A program made the position numbers and the translations under genes. A DNA stretch of 64,000 bases from Bacillus sp. S/N-304-OC-R1 (lineage in GTDB: Bacteria; Bacillota; Bacilli; Bacillales; Cytobacillaceae), in contig NZ_JACWFE010000009.1 of the NCBI RefSeq assembly GCF_019749375.1, positions 62,001-126,000 of the forward strand, in the 5' to 3' direction. The notes beneath the pieces were generated by a model, which had not been told where the DNA came from, ran no database searches, and saw nothing but the letters and a program-made list of their open reading frames with translations. Shown here piece by piece: positions 1-7,394 of this stretch; positions within the stretch are counted from its first letter, which is position 1; each line of letters opens with the position of its first letter.

Positions 1-621
1 CTGGGGATTAAAAGAAGCACTTGTATTCTCAATTCCGCTTATTAAATAATTTTCCGGATTAACCTCTACCATTGCCTGGATTCGAACTTTGGTGTGCTGT
101 AACGGTATTTCACGGAATACTGATTTCACATCCCCACCATCCAACGACTCGCCATACGTATAAAGAAGTTCATTCGTTTCTTTATCTTTTACCTCAGCAA
201 TGATAAAGCCATTCTCCACTTTACGGTCAATTTGAACGGTGCCTTTTCGTTCCGGAATCCAAACAAATAAGTCATCTAAAGCCATTTGGTGCTCTTCTAA
301 AACTGAATCATAATGACTGCTTTGATCAATAATTGCTTGATGTTCACTGGAATTCAATTGCGAGTGTGGATGGTGTTGAACGGAGTCTTTATTTCCTTCA
401 ATTAATGTAAAGCCTAATATACTTAACGTGATAATCGCGGCAGCACTCATCACTCCAACCGCAGATCGCTGCAATCTTATTCCCCACTTCTTTCGATTAT
501 GGTGCTTTGCGTTAATGAGCTGAATCTCATCTAACATTTCCTTCTGCGCTTGGCGATGAAGCTCTGGTTTCGGGAGAGATTTTAATTCGTCCATCACATC
601 ATTGAATTGTTCATTACACAT
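1..621 (-). CDS. Anti-sigma factor, partial (C-terminus outside window)
   Basis: About 207 codons are visible and the frame stays open to the window edge. The product begins MCNEQFNDVMDELKSLPKPE, has a soluble basic N-terminal part of about 45 residues, one membrane segment (about residues 48-68, VGVMSAAAIITLSILG) and an extracytoplasmic part rich in beta-strand-like sequence. This is the layout of membrane anti-sigma factors that hold an ECF sigma factor through the N-terminal domain (RsiX/DUF4179 type). The ATG overlaps the TAA of the upstream sigma gene by one base (TAATG), so the two are translationally coupled. The exact anti-sigma family is inferred from context. Confidence 0.75.
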   Translation of the reverse strand, partial: MCNEQFNDVMDELKSLPKPELHRQAQKEMLDEIQLINAKHHNRKKWGIRLQRSAVGVMSAAAIITLSILGFTLIEGNKDSVQHHPHSQLNSSEHQAIIDQSSHYDSVLEEHQMALDDLFVWIPERKGTVQIDRKVENGFIIAEVKDKETNELLYTYGESLDGGDVKSVFREIPLQHTKVRIQAMVEVNPENYLISGIENTSASFNPQ

Positions 622-1121
622 TACATAAACCTCTCTTTCTCTTTTTGCAGCGCTTTTATTGCCCGATGAAAGGTTAGCCTGACTTTCCCCTCGCTCCAGT
701 TCAATACTTCCGCCGTCTCACTAATTGATAGCTCCTTTATCCCACGCAGAATAATCACATCTCTATAGGTCTTTTTTAATTGCCGAATGGCCGAATATAG
801 CTCTTTATTCGTTTCATTTAAATGCAAAGAAGCTTCAGGATTTTTTTCATCGATCCATTCGTCTGATTTCAGAAGCAAATAATCTTTCATTCTTTTCCTT
901 TGATTTTTTCTAATTTCATCTATTCCTACATACCTGGCAATACTGAATAGCCATGTTTTCGGACTAGACTTTTCTTCGAATGATTTGTAACCCTTAATGG
1001 CCCGAATAAAAACCTCCTGCACCAAATCCTCTACATCATGAGACCCAATGTAATATATTAAAAATTGATAAATATCATTGCTGTATTCATAAAACCATTG
1101 ACTTAATTTGTCTTGATCCAT
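621..1121 (-). CDS. ECF RNA polymerase sigma factor (SigX-like)
   Basis: A 166-residue sigma-70 family protein with only regions 2 and 4. Region 2 covers about residues 10-80 and shows the typical DLVQEVFIRA and KTWLFSIAR motifs; region 4 (about 108-160) holds the helix-turn-helix around LSISETAEVLNWSEGKVRL. It would redirect RNA polymerase to envelope-stress type promoters when released from its partner. The gene directly behind it, coupled by a one-base overlap, encodes a membrane protein of anti-sigma layout, which is the usual autoregulated pair. The sequence resembles B. subtilis SigX most, but orthology is an inference. Confidence 0.9.
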   Translation of the reverse strand: MDQDKLSQWFYEYSNDIYQFLIYYIGSHDVEDLVQEVFIRAIKGYKSFEEKSSPKTWLFSIARYVGIDEIRKNQRKRMKDYLLLKSDEWIDEKNPEASLHLNETNKELYSAIRQLKKTYRDVIILRGIKELSISETAEVLNWSEGKVRLTFHRAIKALQKEKERFM

Positions 1122-1220
1122 CTAACTTCCCCCAGTTTGCCTCTCTAGTCATTAGTCGAATAACCAGGCATTCTGTTTCACCTTATTGAAAGTTTTCTAA
1201 CAACACTTTTAATATAATTT

Positions 1221-1247
1221 AAAAAGGCTAACCGTACCGGTTAACCT
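1221..1247 (-). terminator. Terminator of the terC gene
   Basis: On the minus strand AGGTTAACCG and CGGTTAGCCT form a 10-bp stem with a GTA loop, followed by TTTTTAAATT. It lies just beyond the terC stop codon. Confidence 0.85.
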
Positions 1248-1264
1248 CAAAATTTTACCATATC

Positions 1265-2047
1265 TTAACTTGCCCTCTCCTCTGTCAGCATTTCCTTCTT
1301 GTCTTTTGAAAAGAACCATCCGCCAAGTGCAATCAGAATAAGTACAGCATAGAAAGTGATTTTCCATTCTATTGAATGAGCGAATTCCGCTGGCAGCACT
1401 GATAATGCAGGGTGTGAAAGGGTATAAACGGATAGCTTAACTCCTACCCATCCGACAATAAGGAATGCAGCAATTTCCAAGCCGGGTTTCGAATGGAGCA
1501 GCTTCACAAAGAAGTTTGCTGCGAAACGCATGATGATTAAACCAATAAAGCCTCCTGCGAAAATAACAATAAATTTTCCTCCATCAAGCCCTCCAATATT
1601 CGGCAGACTCGTATTCGGAAGGGCTACAGCAAGGGCTACAGCTGCTAGAATGGAATCGATAGCAAAGGCAATATCTGCTAGCTCTACTTTAAAAACTGTC
1701 ATCCAAAATCCAGCTTTTTTCTTTTCTTCTTGAACAGCAGCTTTATCTTTCCCTTTCTTCACAATGAGCTTCCTGAAAATATGATTAAAGGCGATAAATA
1801 ATAAATAAAGAGCACCAATGGCCTGAACCTGCCAAATATCTACTAAATGAGAAATCGCAAACAGGGACCCAAATCGGAAAACAAACGCCCCGGCTAGACC
1901 ATAAAATAAAGCTTTTCTTCTTTCCTTTTCAGGAAGATGCTTTACCATGATTGCCAATACTAATGCATTATCAGCTGCTAAAAGCCCCTCTATCCCGATT
2001 AAAAGCAATAACACCCAACCATATTCTAATAAGATTGATAACTCCAT
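1265..2047 (-). CDS. ykoY: TerC/Alx family integral membrane protein (YkoY type), Mn-riboswitch controlled
   Basis: A 260-residue protein with about seven membrane segments. It carries the two conserved acidic TerC motifs, IEGLLAADNAL near residue 19 and VELADIAFAIDSILA near residue 121, with a charged cytoplasmic loop (KKGKDKAAVQEEKKK) between. TerC/Alx/MntP-like proteins are linked to manganese export and to metallation of secreted enzymes. The gene is single and preceded by a yybP-ykoY type manganese riboswitch with two terminators, which fits a role in relieving Mn2+ excess. The symbol follows B. subtilis ykoY, which has the same leader; paralogues such as YceF and YjbE cannot be fully excluded. 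Confidence 0.85.
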   Translation of the reverse strand: MELSILLEYGWVLLLLIGIEGLLAADNALVLAIMVKHLPEKERRKALFYGLAGAFVFRFGSLFAISHLVDIWQVQAIGALYLLFIAFNHIFRKLIVKKGKDKAAVQEEKKKAGFWMTVFKVELADIAFAIDSILAAVALAVALPNTSLPNIGGLDGGKFIVIFAGGFIGLIIMRFAANFFVKLLHSKPGLEIAAFLIVGWVGVKLSVYTLSHPALSVLPAEFAHSIEWKITFYAVLILIALGGWFFSKDKKEMLTEERAS

Positions 2048-2072
2048 TTAATTTCCTCCTCTGTTAAAAATA

Positions 2073-2105
2073 AAAAAACCTTTACCAATAGACGGTAAAG
2101 GTTAA
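2073..2105 (-). terminator. Second (gene-proximal) terminator of the Mn riboswitch leader
   Basis: Minus-strand hairpin AACCTTTACC / GGTAAAGGTT with loop GTCTATT and a long U tract, only about 25 nt before the start codon. It repeats the core stem of the terminator directly upstream. Confidence 0.75.
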
Positions 2106-2112
2106 AAAGACA

Positions 2113-2152
2113 AAAATAAAGACCTTTACCCCGTATTAGGTAAAGGTCTTGC
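2113..2152 (-). terminator. First terminator of the Mn riboswitch leader
   Basis: Minus-strand hairpin AAGACCTTTACC / GGGTAAAGGTCTT followed by TATTTTTG, immediately 3' of the aptamer. This is the expected expression platform of a transcriptional riboswitch. Confidence 0.85.
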
Positions 2153-2245
2153 TAACAACGATAAATGGTTGCCGACAATGCCGGGAGTAATGAACTCCGA
2201 AGTGACGACTTTGCCGTAAAAGCTACTCCCCTTTAGGAGAACTTA
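2151..2245 (-). promoter_or_regulatory. Manganese riboswitch (yybP-ykoY motif)
   Basis: On the minus strand the leader contains the characteristic AAAGGGGAGTAGC segment, a central helix, and the ACTCCCGGCATTGTCGGCAAC segment ahead of the terminator. These are the hallmarks of the yybP-ykoY class, which senses Mn2+ and turns on efflux-type membrane proteins. The downstream gene is a TerC-family protein, as in B. subtilis ykoY. Confidence 0.88.
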
Positions 2246-2261
2246 TTTAATTGATACTTTA

Positions 2262-2291
2262 ATCATAAACGATGAATTCTCATGCTGTCAA
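2262..2291 (-). promoter_or_regulatory. SigA-type promoter for the riboswitch-terC unit
   Basis: TTGACA (2291-2286) and TATGAT (2267-2262) on the minus strand with an 18-nt spacer, placing the start site just ahead of the aptamer. Confidence 0.75.
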
Positions 2292-2304
2292 ATACATTTA
2301 TAAC

Positions 2305-2463
2305 CTAATTATATTGTAAACCAAAACGGCTCGTTTTCTTTTTTGTAATGATATGCTTATCATCAATACGCTTCTCGATTAAATCAAGCTGATCTCTATC
2401 TCTTAAAAGCTCTTCTCTATTTTTACTGATTAAACTTGATAAAGTTACTTTTTTTCTGCTCAT
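2305..2463 (-). CDS. FbpB-family small basic protein
   Basis: A 52-residue basic, lysine-rich protein starting MSRKKVTLSSLISKNREELL. The pattern (short K/R-rich head, then LSSLISKNREELLRDRDQLDLIEKRID) matches the FbpB/Fur_reg_FbpB family of small Bacillus proteins; in B. subtilis FbpB assists an iron-sparing small RNA. The ATG at 2463 is chosen because it follows AAGGGAGATC; the frame is open further upstream without a better site. No Fur box is visible in front, so iron control is not supported here. It follows purU by 52 nt. Confidence 0.7.
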   Translation of the reverse strand: MSRKKVTLSSLISKNREELLRDRDQLDLIEKRIDDKHIITKKKTSRFGLQYN

Positions 2464-2515
2464 TTTTATGATCTCCCTTATCTCTATGATGTATGTTAAA
2501 TAGAATTTATCCCCA

Positions 2516-3385
2516 TTAATCAAATACGATTGTTTTATTCCCATGTACAAGAACACGATCTTCAACATGCCAGGCAACTGCTTCTGCAAGGACTGTTCTT
2601 TCTACATGACGTCCAGCGATTTTTAAATCCTCTGCTGAATAACGGTGGTTTACTCGCAGCACGTCCTGCTGAATAATTGGCCCTTCATCTAAATCATTTG
2701 TAACATAGTGTGCCGTAGCCCCGATTAATTTCACTCCCCTGTTAAAAGCCCTGACATATGGATTAGCACCAACGAATGCCGGCAGGAATGAATGATGAAT
2801 ATTAATAATTTGGTTCGGATATTTTGCAATGAAATTTGGGGAAAGAATTTGCATATATCGTGCAAGCACAATAAAATCGGCTTTCCCTTCTAATAGTTCC
2901 AAAGCTTTCTTTTCAGCTTCTTCCTTCGTTTCATGAGTGAGCGGAATGTGATAAAAAGGAATTCCGTAGCTTCCTACCTCATCAGCTAAGTGAGCATGAT
3001 TACTAATGACAATAGGAATATCGACTGGTAATTCCTTTGACTTCCAGCGCCAAATTAGCTCTAAAAGGCAATGATCCATTTTCGAAACAAAGATCGCCAT
3101 TCTCTTTCTTTTCTTTGAACTGCTAAGCTTCCAATCCATGGAATGAGTTTGTGCAATTTCATGCAAGTCCTGTTCAAGAGCTTCAATAGAAGCTTCAGGG
3201 TTTTGTAAATCAAACTCGATACGCATAAAAAATCTTCCGGCATGCGGATCAGTAGTATGCTGATCAAAGTGAACGATGTTCGCCTTGTGCTCTAATAAAA
3301 AGTTAGATACGGTTGAAATTATTCCCGGCTTTTCCGGACAGGAAATTAATAATATGCCTCTATTTTCTTTCTCTCTAGCTGTCAC
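2516..3385 (-). CDS. purU: Formyltetrahydrofolate deformylase
   Basis: Hydrolyses 10-formyl-THF to formate and THF. The 289-residue product has an N-terminal ACT domain (ILLISCPEKPGIISTVSNFL) and a C-terminal formyltransferase-type hydrolase domain with the signature INIHHSFLPAF and the catalytic Asp in YVTNDLDEGPII. The start is a GTG at 3385, preceded by AGAGGTG at good distance; an earlier GTG at 3394 overlaps that ribosome site. It lies 22 nt after lpdA, in the unit headed by a glycine riboswitch, linking folate one-carbon balance with glycine cleavage. Confidence 0.92.
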   Translation of the reverse strand: MTAREKENRGILLISCPEKPGIISTVSNFLLEHKANIVHFDQHTTDPHAGRFFMRIEFDLQNPEASIEALEQDLHEIAQTHSMDWKLSSSKKRKRMAIFVSKMDHCLLELIWRWKSKELPVDIPIVISNHAHLADEVGSYGIPFYHIPLTHETKEEAEKKALELLEGKADFIVLARYMQILSPNFIAKYPNQIINIHHSFLPAFVGANPYVRAFNRGVKLIGATAHYVTNDLDEGPIIQQDVLRVNHRYSAEDLKIAGRHVERTVLAEAVAWHVEDRVLVHGNKTIVFD

Positions 3386-3407
3386 CCGAAACACCTCTAT
3401 TCAAAAA

Positions 3408-4808
3408 TTATGCATGAATGGCTAGACCATCTACAGCTAATGCGGCTTCTCCAATTGCCTCTGCCAAAGTCGGATGCGGATGGATCGTTCTTGCAATATC
3501 CATCGATGTTGCTTCTAGAACACGTGCAAGCCCTGCCTCTGTAATCATATCGGTTACATGCGGTCCTACCATATGGGCTCCTAGCAGTTTATTCGTTCCC
3601 TCTTCAACAACCAGCTTTACAAACCCATCCGATTCACCGAATACAAGCGCCTTTCCAATCGCACGGAAGGAGAACTTACCTGTTTTTACTTCGAAGCCTC
3701 TTAATTTCGCTTCCTCCTCGGTTAAGCCGACACTTGCCACTTCAGGATTGCTATAAATACATTTTGAGACGAATGAAGAATCTAGTGGTACCGGATTTTT
3801 TCCTGCCATATGTTCAACCGCAATGATTCCTTCGTGTGAAGCAACATGGGCAAGCTGCAGCCCGCCAATCACATCACCAATACCATAAATATTTGGCTCA
3901 CTTGTTTGGTAGAATTCGTTTGTGACGATAAAACCGCGGACAACATCAATCCCAGTATTTTCAAGGCTAATCGTCTCAATATTAGGCAGACGTCCTACTG
4001 AAACTAACAATTTATCAGCGGAGAATGTTTTCTCCTCGCCTTTATGCTCCGCTTTTATAGTCACCCCATCGCCTTTTTCCAGCGTGTTCGGGAGCACCTT
4101 AGCACCTGTTACAATCTTAATCCCTTTTTTCTTCATTAATCGCTGAACTTCCTTGGAGATATCCAGATCCTCTGTTGGAATAATGCGATTGGCGAATTCA
4201 ATGACTGTTACTTCTAATCCGAAATCAGCTAGCATGGAAGCCCATTCAATTCCAATGACGCCTCCGCCTACAATAATAATTGATTTTGGGAGTTCTTCCA
4301 TTTGCAGAGCTTCGTCAGACGTCATGACATACCTTCCATCTGCTACTAGCCCTGGAAGAGTTCGCGGGCGTGAACCTGTGGCAATGATTATATTTTTAGG
4401 AACAAGGGTAATATCCCCTTCCCCATTATTTAATTCTACTAATATATTTCTTGACTCTAAGATTCTGCCTTTTCCCTCGTAGACATCGATTTTCCCTTTT
4501 TTCATCAAGTGCTGTACACCTTTAAAGAGACGATCAGTAATCTCTGCTTTTCTTTCTTGTACTTTGGAAAAATCCAGTCCTACATCGGGGGCAATAACGC
4601 CATATACAGCTGCATTTTTTGCTGTTGCATACACTTCTGCACTGCGGAGTAAGGCCTTGCTGGGAATACATCCAGCGTGAAGACAAGTCCCGCCAAGCTT
4701 CCCTTTTTCAACGACCGCAGCCTTTAAACCTAATTGAGAGGCACGGATTGCTGCCACGTATCCGCCAGTACCTCCACCAATAATGACTACATCATATTCT
4801 TTGGTCAA
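3408..4808 (-). CDS. lpdA: Dihydrolipoyl dehydrogenase, probable L-protein of glycine cleavage
   Basis: A 466-residue flavoprotein of the class I disulfide reductase family: FAD-binding VVIIGGGTGGYVAAI at the N-terminus, redox-active GGTCLHAGCIPSK, NAD-binding IIVGGGVIGIEWA, the second FAD motif IYGIGDVIG, and the C-terminal HPHPTLAEA with the catalytic His-Glu pair. It reoxidises dihydrolipoamide with NAD+. The start is TTG at 4808, directly spaced from AAAGGAGAG. The leader is a tandem glycine riboswitch, so the glycine cleavage system is its likely partner; a shared role in 2-oxoacid dehydrogenase complexes is possible. Confidence 0.93.
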   Translation of the reverse strand: MTKEYDVVIIGGGTGGYVAAIRASQLGLKAAVVEKGKLGGTCLHAGCIPSKALLRSAEVYATAKNAAVYGVIAPDVGLDFSKVQERKAEITDRLFKGVQHLMKKGKIDVYEGKGRILESRNILVELNNGEGDITLVPKNIIIATGSRPRTLPGLVADGRYVMTSDEALQMEELPKSIIIVGGGVIGIEWASMLADFGLEVTVIEFANRIIPTEDLDISKEVQRLMKKKGIKIVTGAKVLPNTLEKGDGVTIKAEHKGEEKTFSADKLLVSVGRLPNIETISLENTGIDVVRGFIVTNEFYQTSEPNIYGIGDVIGGLQLAHVASHEGIIAVEHMAGKNPVPLDSSFVSKCIYSNPEVASVGLTEEEAKLRGFEVKTGKFSFRAIGKALVFGESDGFVKLVVEEGTNKLLGAHMVGPHVTDMITEAGLARVLEATSMDIARTIHPHPTLAEAIGEAALAVDGLAIHA

Positions 4809-4880
4809 ATCATTCTCTCCTTTTGGATATATTGTGAACAATTAAACAATCATTCCCTTAATGTTCCCTTTTATCCATGC

Positions 4881-4930
4881 AAAAAAAGGACAGAAAAAGG
4901 GTATGAATATCTACCCTTCTCTGTCCTTTT
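4881..4930 (-). terminator. Expression-platform terminator of the glycine riboswitch
   Basis: Minus-strand hairpin with arms AAAAGGACAG and CTGTCCTTTTTTT and an inner AAGGGTA/TACCCTT helix, directly after the second aptamer's CTCTCAGGTA. Confidence 0.88.
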
Positions 4931-5115
4931 ACCTGAGAGTTTAGGCCCAAAAAATTTATATGGGGTCCCCTTGGGTGTCGTACTGTTTTATACGCGCTCT
5001 CCAGAGATGCGTCCCGTTGTGGTTCATCTACCTGAGAGATTTGTTCCAAGGGTCTTTTTGGAACTTGCTCCTTCGGTGGCTTCTGTAATGCTCTCTCCCA
5101 CAACCGTCATCCGCC
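4931..5115 (-). promoter_or_regulatory. Tandem glycine riboswitch
   Basis: Two consecutive aptamers on the minus strand. Each shows the class signature: GGGAGAGAGC...ACCGAAGGAGCAA...AATCTCTCAGGTA, then CATCTCTGGAGAGCG...ACCCAAGGGG...AACTCTCAGGTA. A terminator follows at once. Such switches usually turn on gcv genes when glycine is high; here the first gene is lpdA, then purU. Confidence 0.93.
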
Positions 5116-5138
5116 TGTATTGAATTTTCATTAAATTT

Positions 5139-5167
5139 AGAATAATACTTTAGTGCTGTAATGTCAA
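5139..5167 (-). promoter_or_regulatory. SigA-type promoter for the glycine riboswitch unit
   Basis: TTGACA (5167-5162) and TATTCT (5144-5139) on the minus strand, 17-nt spacer, just ahead of the first aptamer. Confidence 0.7.
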
Positions 5168-5238
5168 CCATTAACATGGATTATCCTGATTTTTTGAGAA
5201 GTTTTTCACAAATAGTTCAATTGTATAGCAATATCATG

Positions 5239-5302
5239 AAAAAAGGAATGCAAAGACTGATTTAGTATATAACATAAACTCCACAGTCTGCATCCCCTTA
5301 TT
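5239..5302 (-). terminator. Terminator of hemAT
   Basis: Minus-strand arms AAGGGGATGCAGACTG and CAGTCTTTGCATTCC followed by TTTTTT, with a long AT-rich loop, 30 nt after the hemAT stop. Confidence 0.75.
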
Positions 5303-5331
5303 TACCTAAACGACTAATCTCATTTAAGAAA

Positions 5332-6636
5332 CTACTTTAGCTCATTCGTAATCATGGATAATTTATCAGCAGAAAGAGTTACTTCCTCAAATGCTGCACC
5401 AAGCTCGTTTATTACATTAATAAATGATACTAACTCGCTTTCAATTTTATTATTTTGGACTTTCGTTTCACCCATAGTCGTTAAAATCTGTTCAAAATAC
5501 TTATCCGTTTCGGTCATACTAGTATGTCCCATGAGTACGGCTTCACCAATTTTCTCCAAAGAAATTGTCAGCTTATCAACCTGAGAGTTCATATCTAAAA
5601 TTAAAGATGCTACATTTGTGACTGATTTCTTTGTTTCATCTGATAGCTTTCTAACTTCACCAGCAACGACTGAGAATCCCTTCCCTGCTTCGCCTGCACG
5701 TGCTGCTTCAATAGCCGCATTAAGGGATAATAAGTTTGTTTGGTCCGCAATTCCTGTCACAATACTAACAATCTCTTGCATTCTATTAGATATACTTAAC
5801 AATTGTTGAATATCTTCTGAGATTTGGCTAACTGTGTTATGGATATGATCCATATTATTATGCTGTACGTTTAATTGAGCTTTCCCCTGCTGTGCTCTTT
5901 CTTCCGCTAAGTTTGAAAGTTCTGTTCCTTTATTAGCCAATGTAACAATTTCTTCTGACTGAGAATGCAATTGATGAAAAGAAGCATTCGTCTCTTCCGA
6001 AATAGCTGCAAGGTTTTCAGATGCATTTGATACATTTTCTCTGACAATATTTTTAGTTTCTTCCTGCTTTTCTTTCATCCGTTCCAGCTCAGCGTCGTAT
6101 GCTTCCAATACAATTTGCTGTTCAAGATTAAGTATTTTTGTGATTGCTGTTATTGCTTCAAAGTACTCTTCTTTTTTATGTATACTGCTATTAATAATAT
6201 TAATGAGAGAAAGCAGCATATCCTGAAATGCACACATATACCATTTCGTCTTCAGTCCAATACGAACATGCATATGTGCAATCCTAATTCTTTTTTCAAT
6301 ATATGCATGATCAATTACTCCAGAAAACATTTCCTCTATATGCTGACGAAGTGTTTGTCTCAGCCTGTCCACTGAACTATGGCTATTTATGATATTTAAT
6401 AATGATGCTTCAATCTCTAAGTTTTTATAAAAGTTTTCAACTATTCTATCAATTTCCTTTATAACAATAGGCTGTAAACGACTAATAACATGCAAATCCT
6501 CTTTGGTAAGATGAATCATTTTTATCTGTCTTTCGAGATCTGATCCTTGTGAAATATTCATTTCACCTTTACCAATTGGCATTACTTCCGACTTTTCAGC
6601 CTTTTCCTTTGATTTTTTTAGCATCCCAAATACCAA
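5332..6636 (-). CDS. hemAT: Globin-coupled aerotaxis sensor HemAT
   Basis: A soluble haem-based chemoreceptor of about 434 residues. The N-terminal globin sensor domain (about residues 35-190) keeps the ENFYKNL segment with the B-helix tyrosine and the proximal haem histidine in [13 protein letters not shown]. The C-terminal half is a methyl-accepting signalling domain with the hairpin tip [20 protein letters not shown] and [13 protein letters not shown]. There is no membrane segment, as in B. subtilis HemAT, which senses O2 for CheA/CheW signalling. The start is probably TTG at 6636, preceded by AGGGG at 7 nt; the ATG at 6624 and TTG at 6655-6657 are alternatives. Monocistronic. Confidence 0.92.
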   Translation of the reverse strand: MVFGMLKKSKEKAEKSEVMPIGKGEMNISQGSDLERQIKMIHLTKEDLHVISRLQPIVIKEIDRIVENFYKNLEIEASLLNIINSHSSVDRLRQTLRQHIEEMFSGVIDHAYIEKRIRIAHMHVRIGLKTKWYMCAFQDMLLSLINIINSSIHKKEEYFEAITAITKILNLEQQIVLEAYDAELERMKEKQEETKNIVRENVSNASENLAAISEETNASFHQLHSQSEEIVTLANKGTELSNLAEERAQQGKAQLNVQHNNMDHIHNTVSQISEDIQQLLSISNRMQEIVSIVTGIADQTNLLSLNAAIEAARAGEAGKGFSVVAGEVRKLSDETKKSVTNVASLILDMNSQVDKLTISLEKIGEAVLMGHTSMTETDKYFEQILTTMGETKVQNNKIESELVSFINVINELGAAFEEVTLSADKLSMITNELK

Positions 6637-6754
6637 TACATTTCCCCTACTTTCCAACTATATTAGCTTAGGAAAATAATAACATAAACTGTACAAAAGT
6701 CATTACCTACTCAAAATTTTATATATTTTTGAGACAAAAGTCTTAGGACTCTAT

Positions 6755-6783
6755 TTGACTTCAAGTATAAAACATATTAAAAT
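6755..6783 (+). promoter_or_regulatory. SigA-type promoter for queT
   Basis: TTGACT (6755-6760) and TAAAAT (6778-6783) with a 17-nt spacer, shortly upstream of the preQ1 aptamer. Confidence 0.65.
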
Positions 6784-6800
6784 ATAGTCTTTGGGCAAAG

Positions 6801-6842
6801 CCCACGTGGTTCGTAACCATCCCACGATAAAAAACTAAGGAG
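6801..6842 (+). promoter_or_regulatory. PreQ1-I riboswitch, translational type
   Basis: CGTGG / CCACG form the single P1 hairpin, the loop is TTCGTAACCATC, and the tail ATAAAAAACTAAGGAG supplies the pseudoknot strand. The tail runs straight into the Shine-Dalgarno AAGGAGA of queT, so ligand binding would hide the ribosome site. The match to the preQ1-I consensus is close over its whole 40-nt length. Confidence 0.93.
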
Positions 6843-6852
6843 AGAATTTCAT

Positions 6853-7338
6853 ATGAATGTCAAAACACTTGTTGGCAATGGTATATTAGCAGCTTTATAT
6901 ATTGCTGTTTCTATGCTCATTCAGCCGTTTGGATTTACACAAGTTCAGTTTCGTGTGTCCGAAATGTTTAATCACCTAGTTGTCTTTAACAAAAAGTATA
7001 TCTTTGGAATGGTATTAGGTGTATTTTTAACAAATCTATTATTTTCACCAATGGTCGTGTATGATTTAATATTCGGTGTTGGCCAGACAATTATTTCCTT
7101 ATTAATTACAATTGCCTGCTGCCGCTTTATTAAAAATATTTGGGCACGCATGGCTGTGAATACACTTGTTTTTACGGTTACCATGTTCTTCATCGCCCTT
7201 GAGCTTCATCTTGCATTTGGATTACCATTTATGTTTACATGGCTGACAACTGCAATCGGTGAATTCGTCGTTATGGCAGTCGGCATGCCTGTTATGTATG
7301 CATTAAATAAACGTGTACATTTTGAAAAATTGATTTAA
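6853..7338 (+). CDS. queT: Queuosine precursor ECF transporter substrate-binding protein QueT
   Basis: A 161-residue membrane protein with about five to six membrane segments (LVGNGILAALYIAVSMLIQPFGF, YIFGMVLGVFLTNLLF and further). This matches the QueT S-component family, which captures preQ1 for group II ECF transporters that share the EcfAAT energising module (not in this window). The gene is directly downstream of a preQ1-I riboswitch, which makes the substrate assignment strong. It is a single-gene unit closed by a strong terminator. Confidence 0.93.
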   Translation: MNVKTLVGNGILAALYIAVSMLIQPFGFTQVQFRVSEMFNHLVVFNKKYIFGMVLGVFLTNLLFSPMVVYDLIFGVGQTIISLLITIACCRFIKNIWARMAVNTLVFTVTMFFIALELHLAFGLPFMFTWLTTAIGEFVVMAVGMPVMYALNKRVHFEKLI

Positions 7339-7375
7339 AAAGAGTTGGCGTAAAAAATTGCGCCAACTCTTTTTT
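7337..7375 (+). terminator. Bidirectional terminator between queT and yclM
   Basis: AAAAGAGTTGGCG / CGCCAACTCTTTTTT with loop TAAAAAATTG; A-rich and T-rich flanks allow use from both convergent genes. Confidence 0.9.
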
Positions 7376-7394
7376 CTGTATCTCCCAAATGCCC

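Noticed and set aside
4734-5123. Long open frames on both strands over 4734-5123.
   Set aside because: The sequence is the lpdA start plus terminator and tandem glycine riboswitch; no ribosome sites and clear RNA conservation pattern instead.
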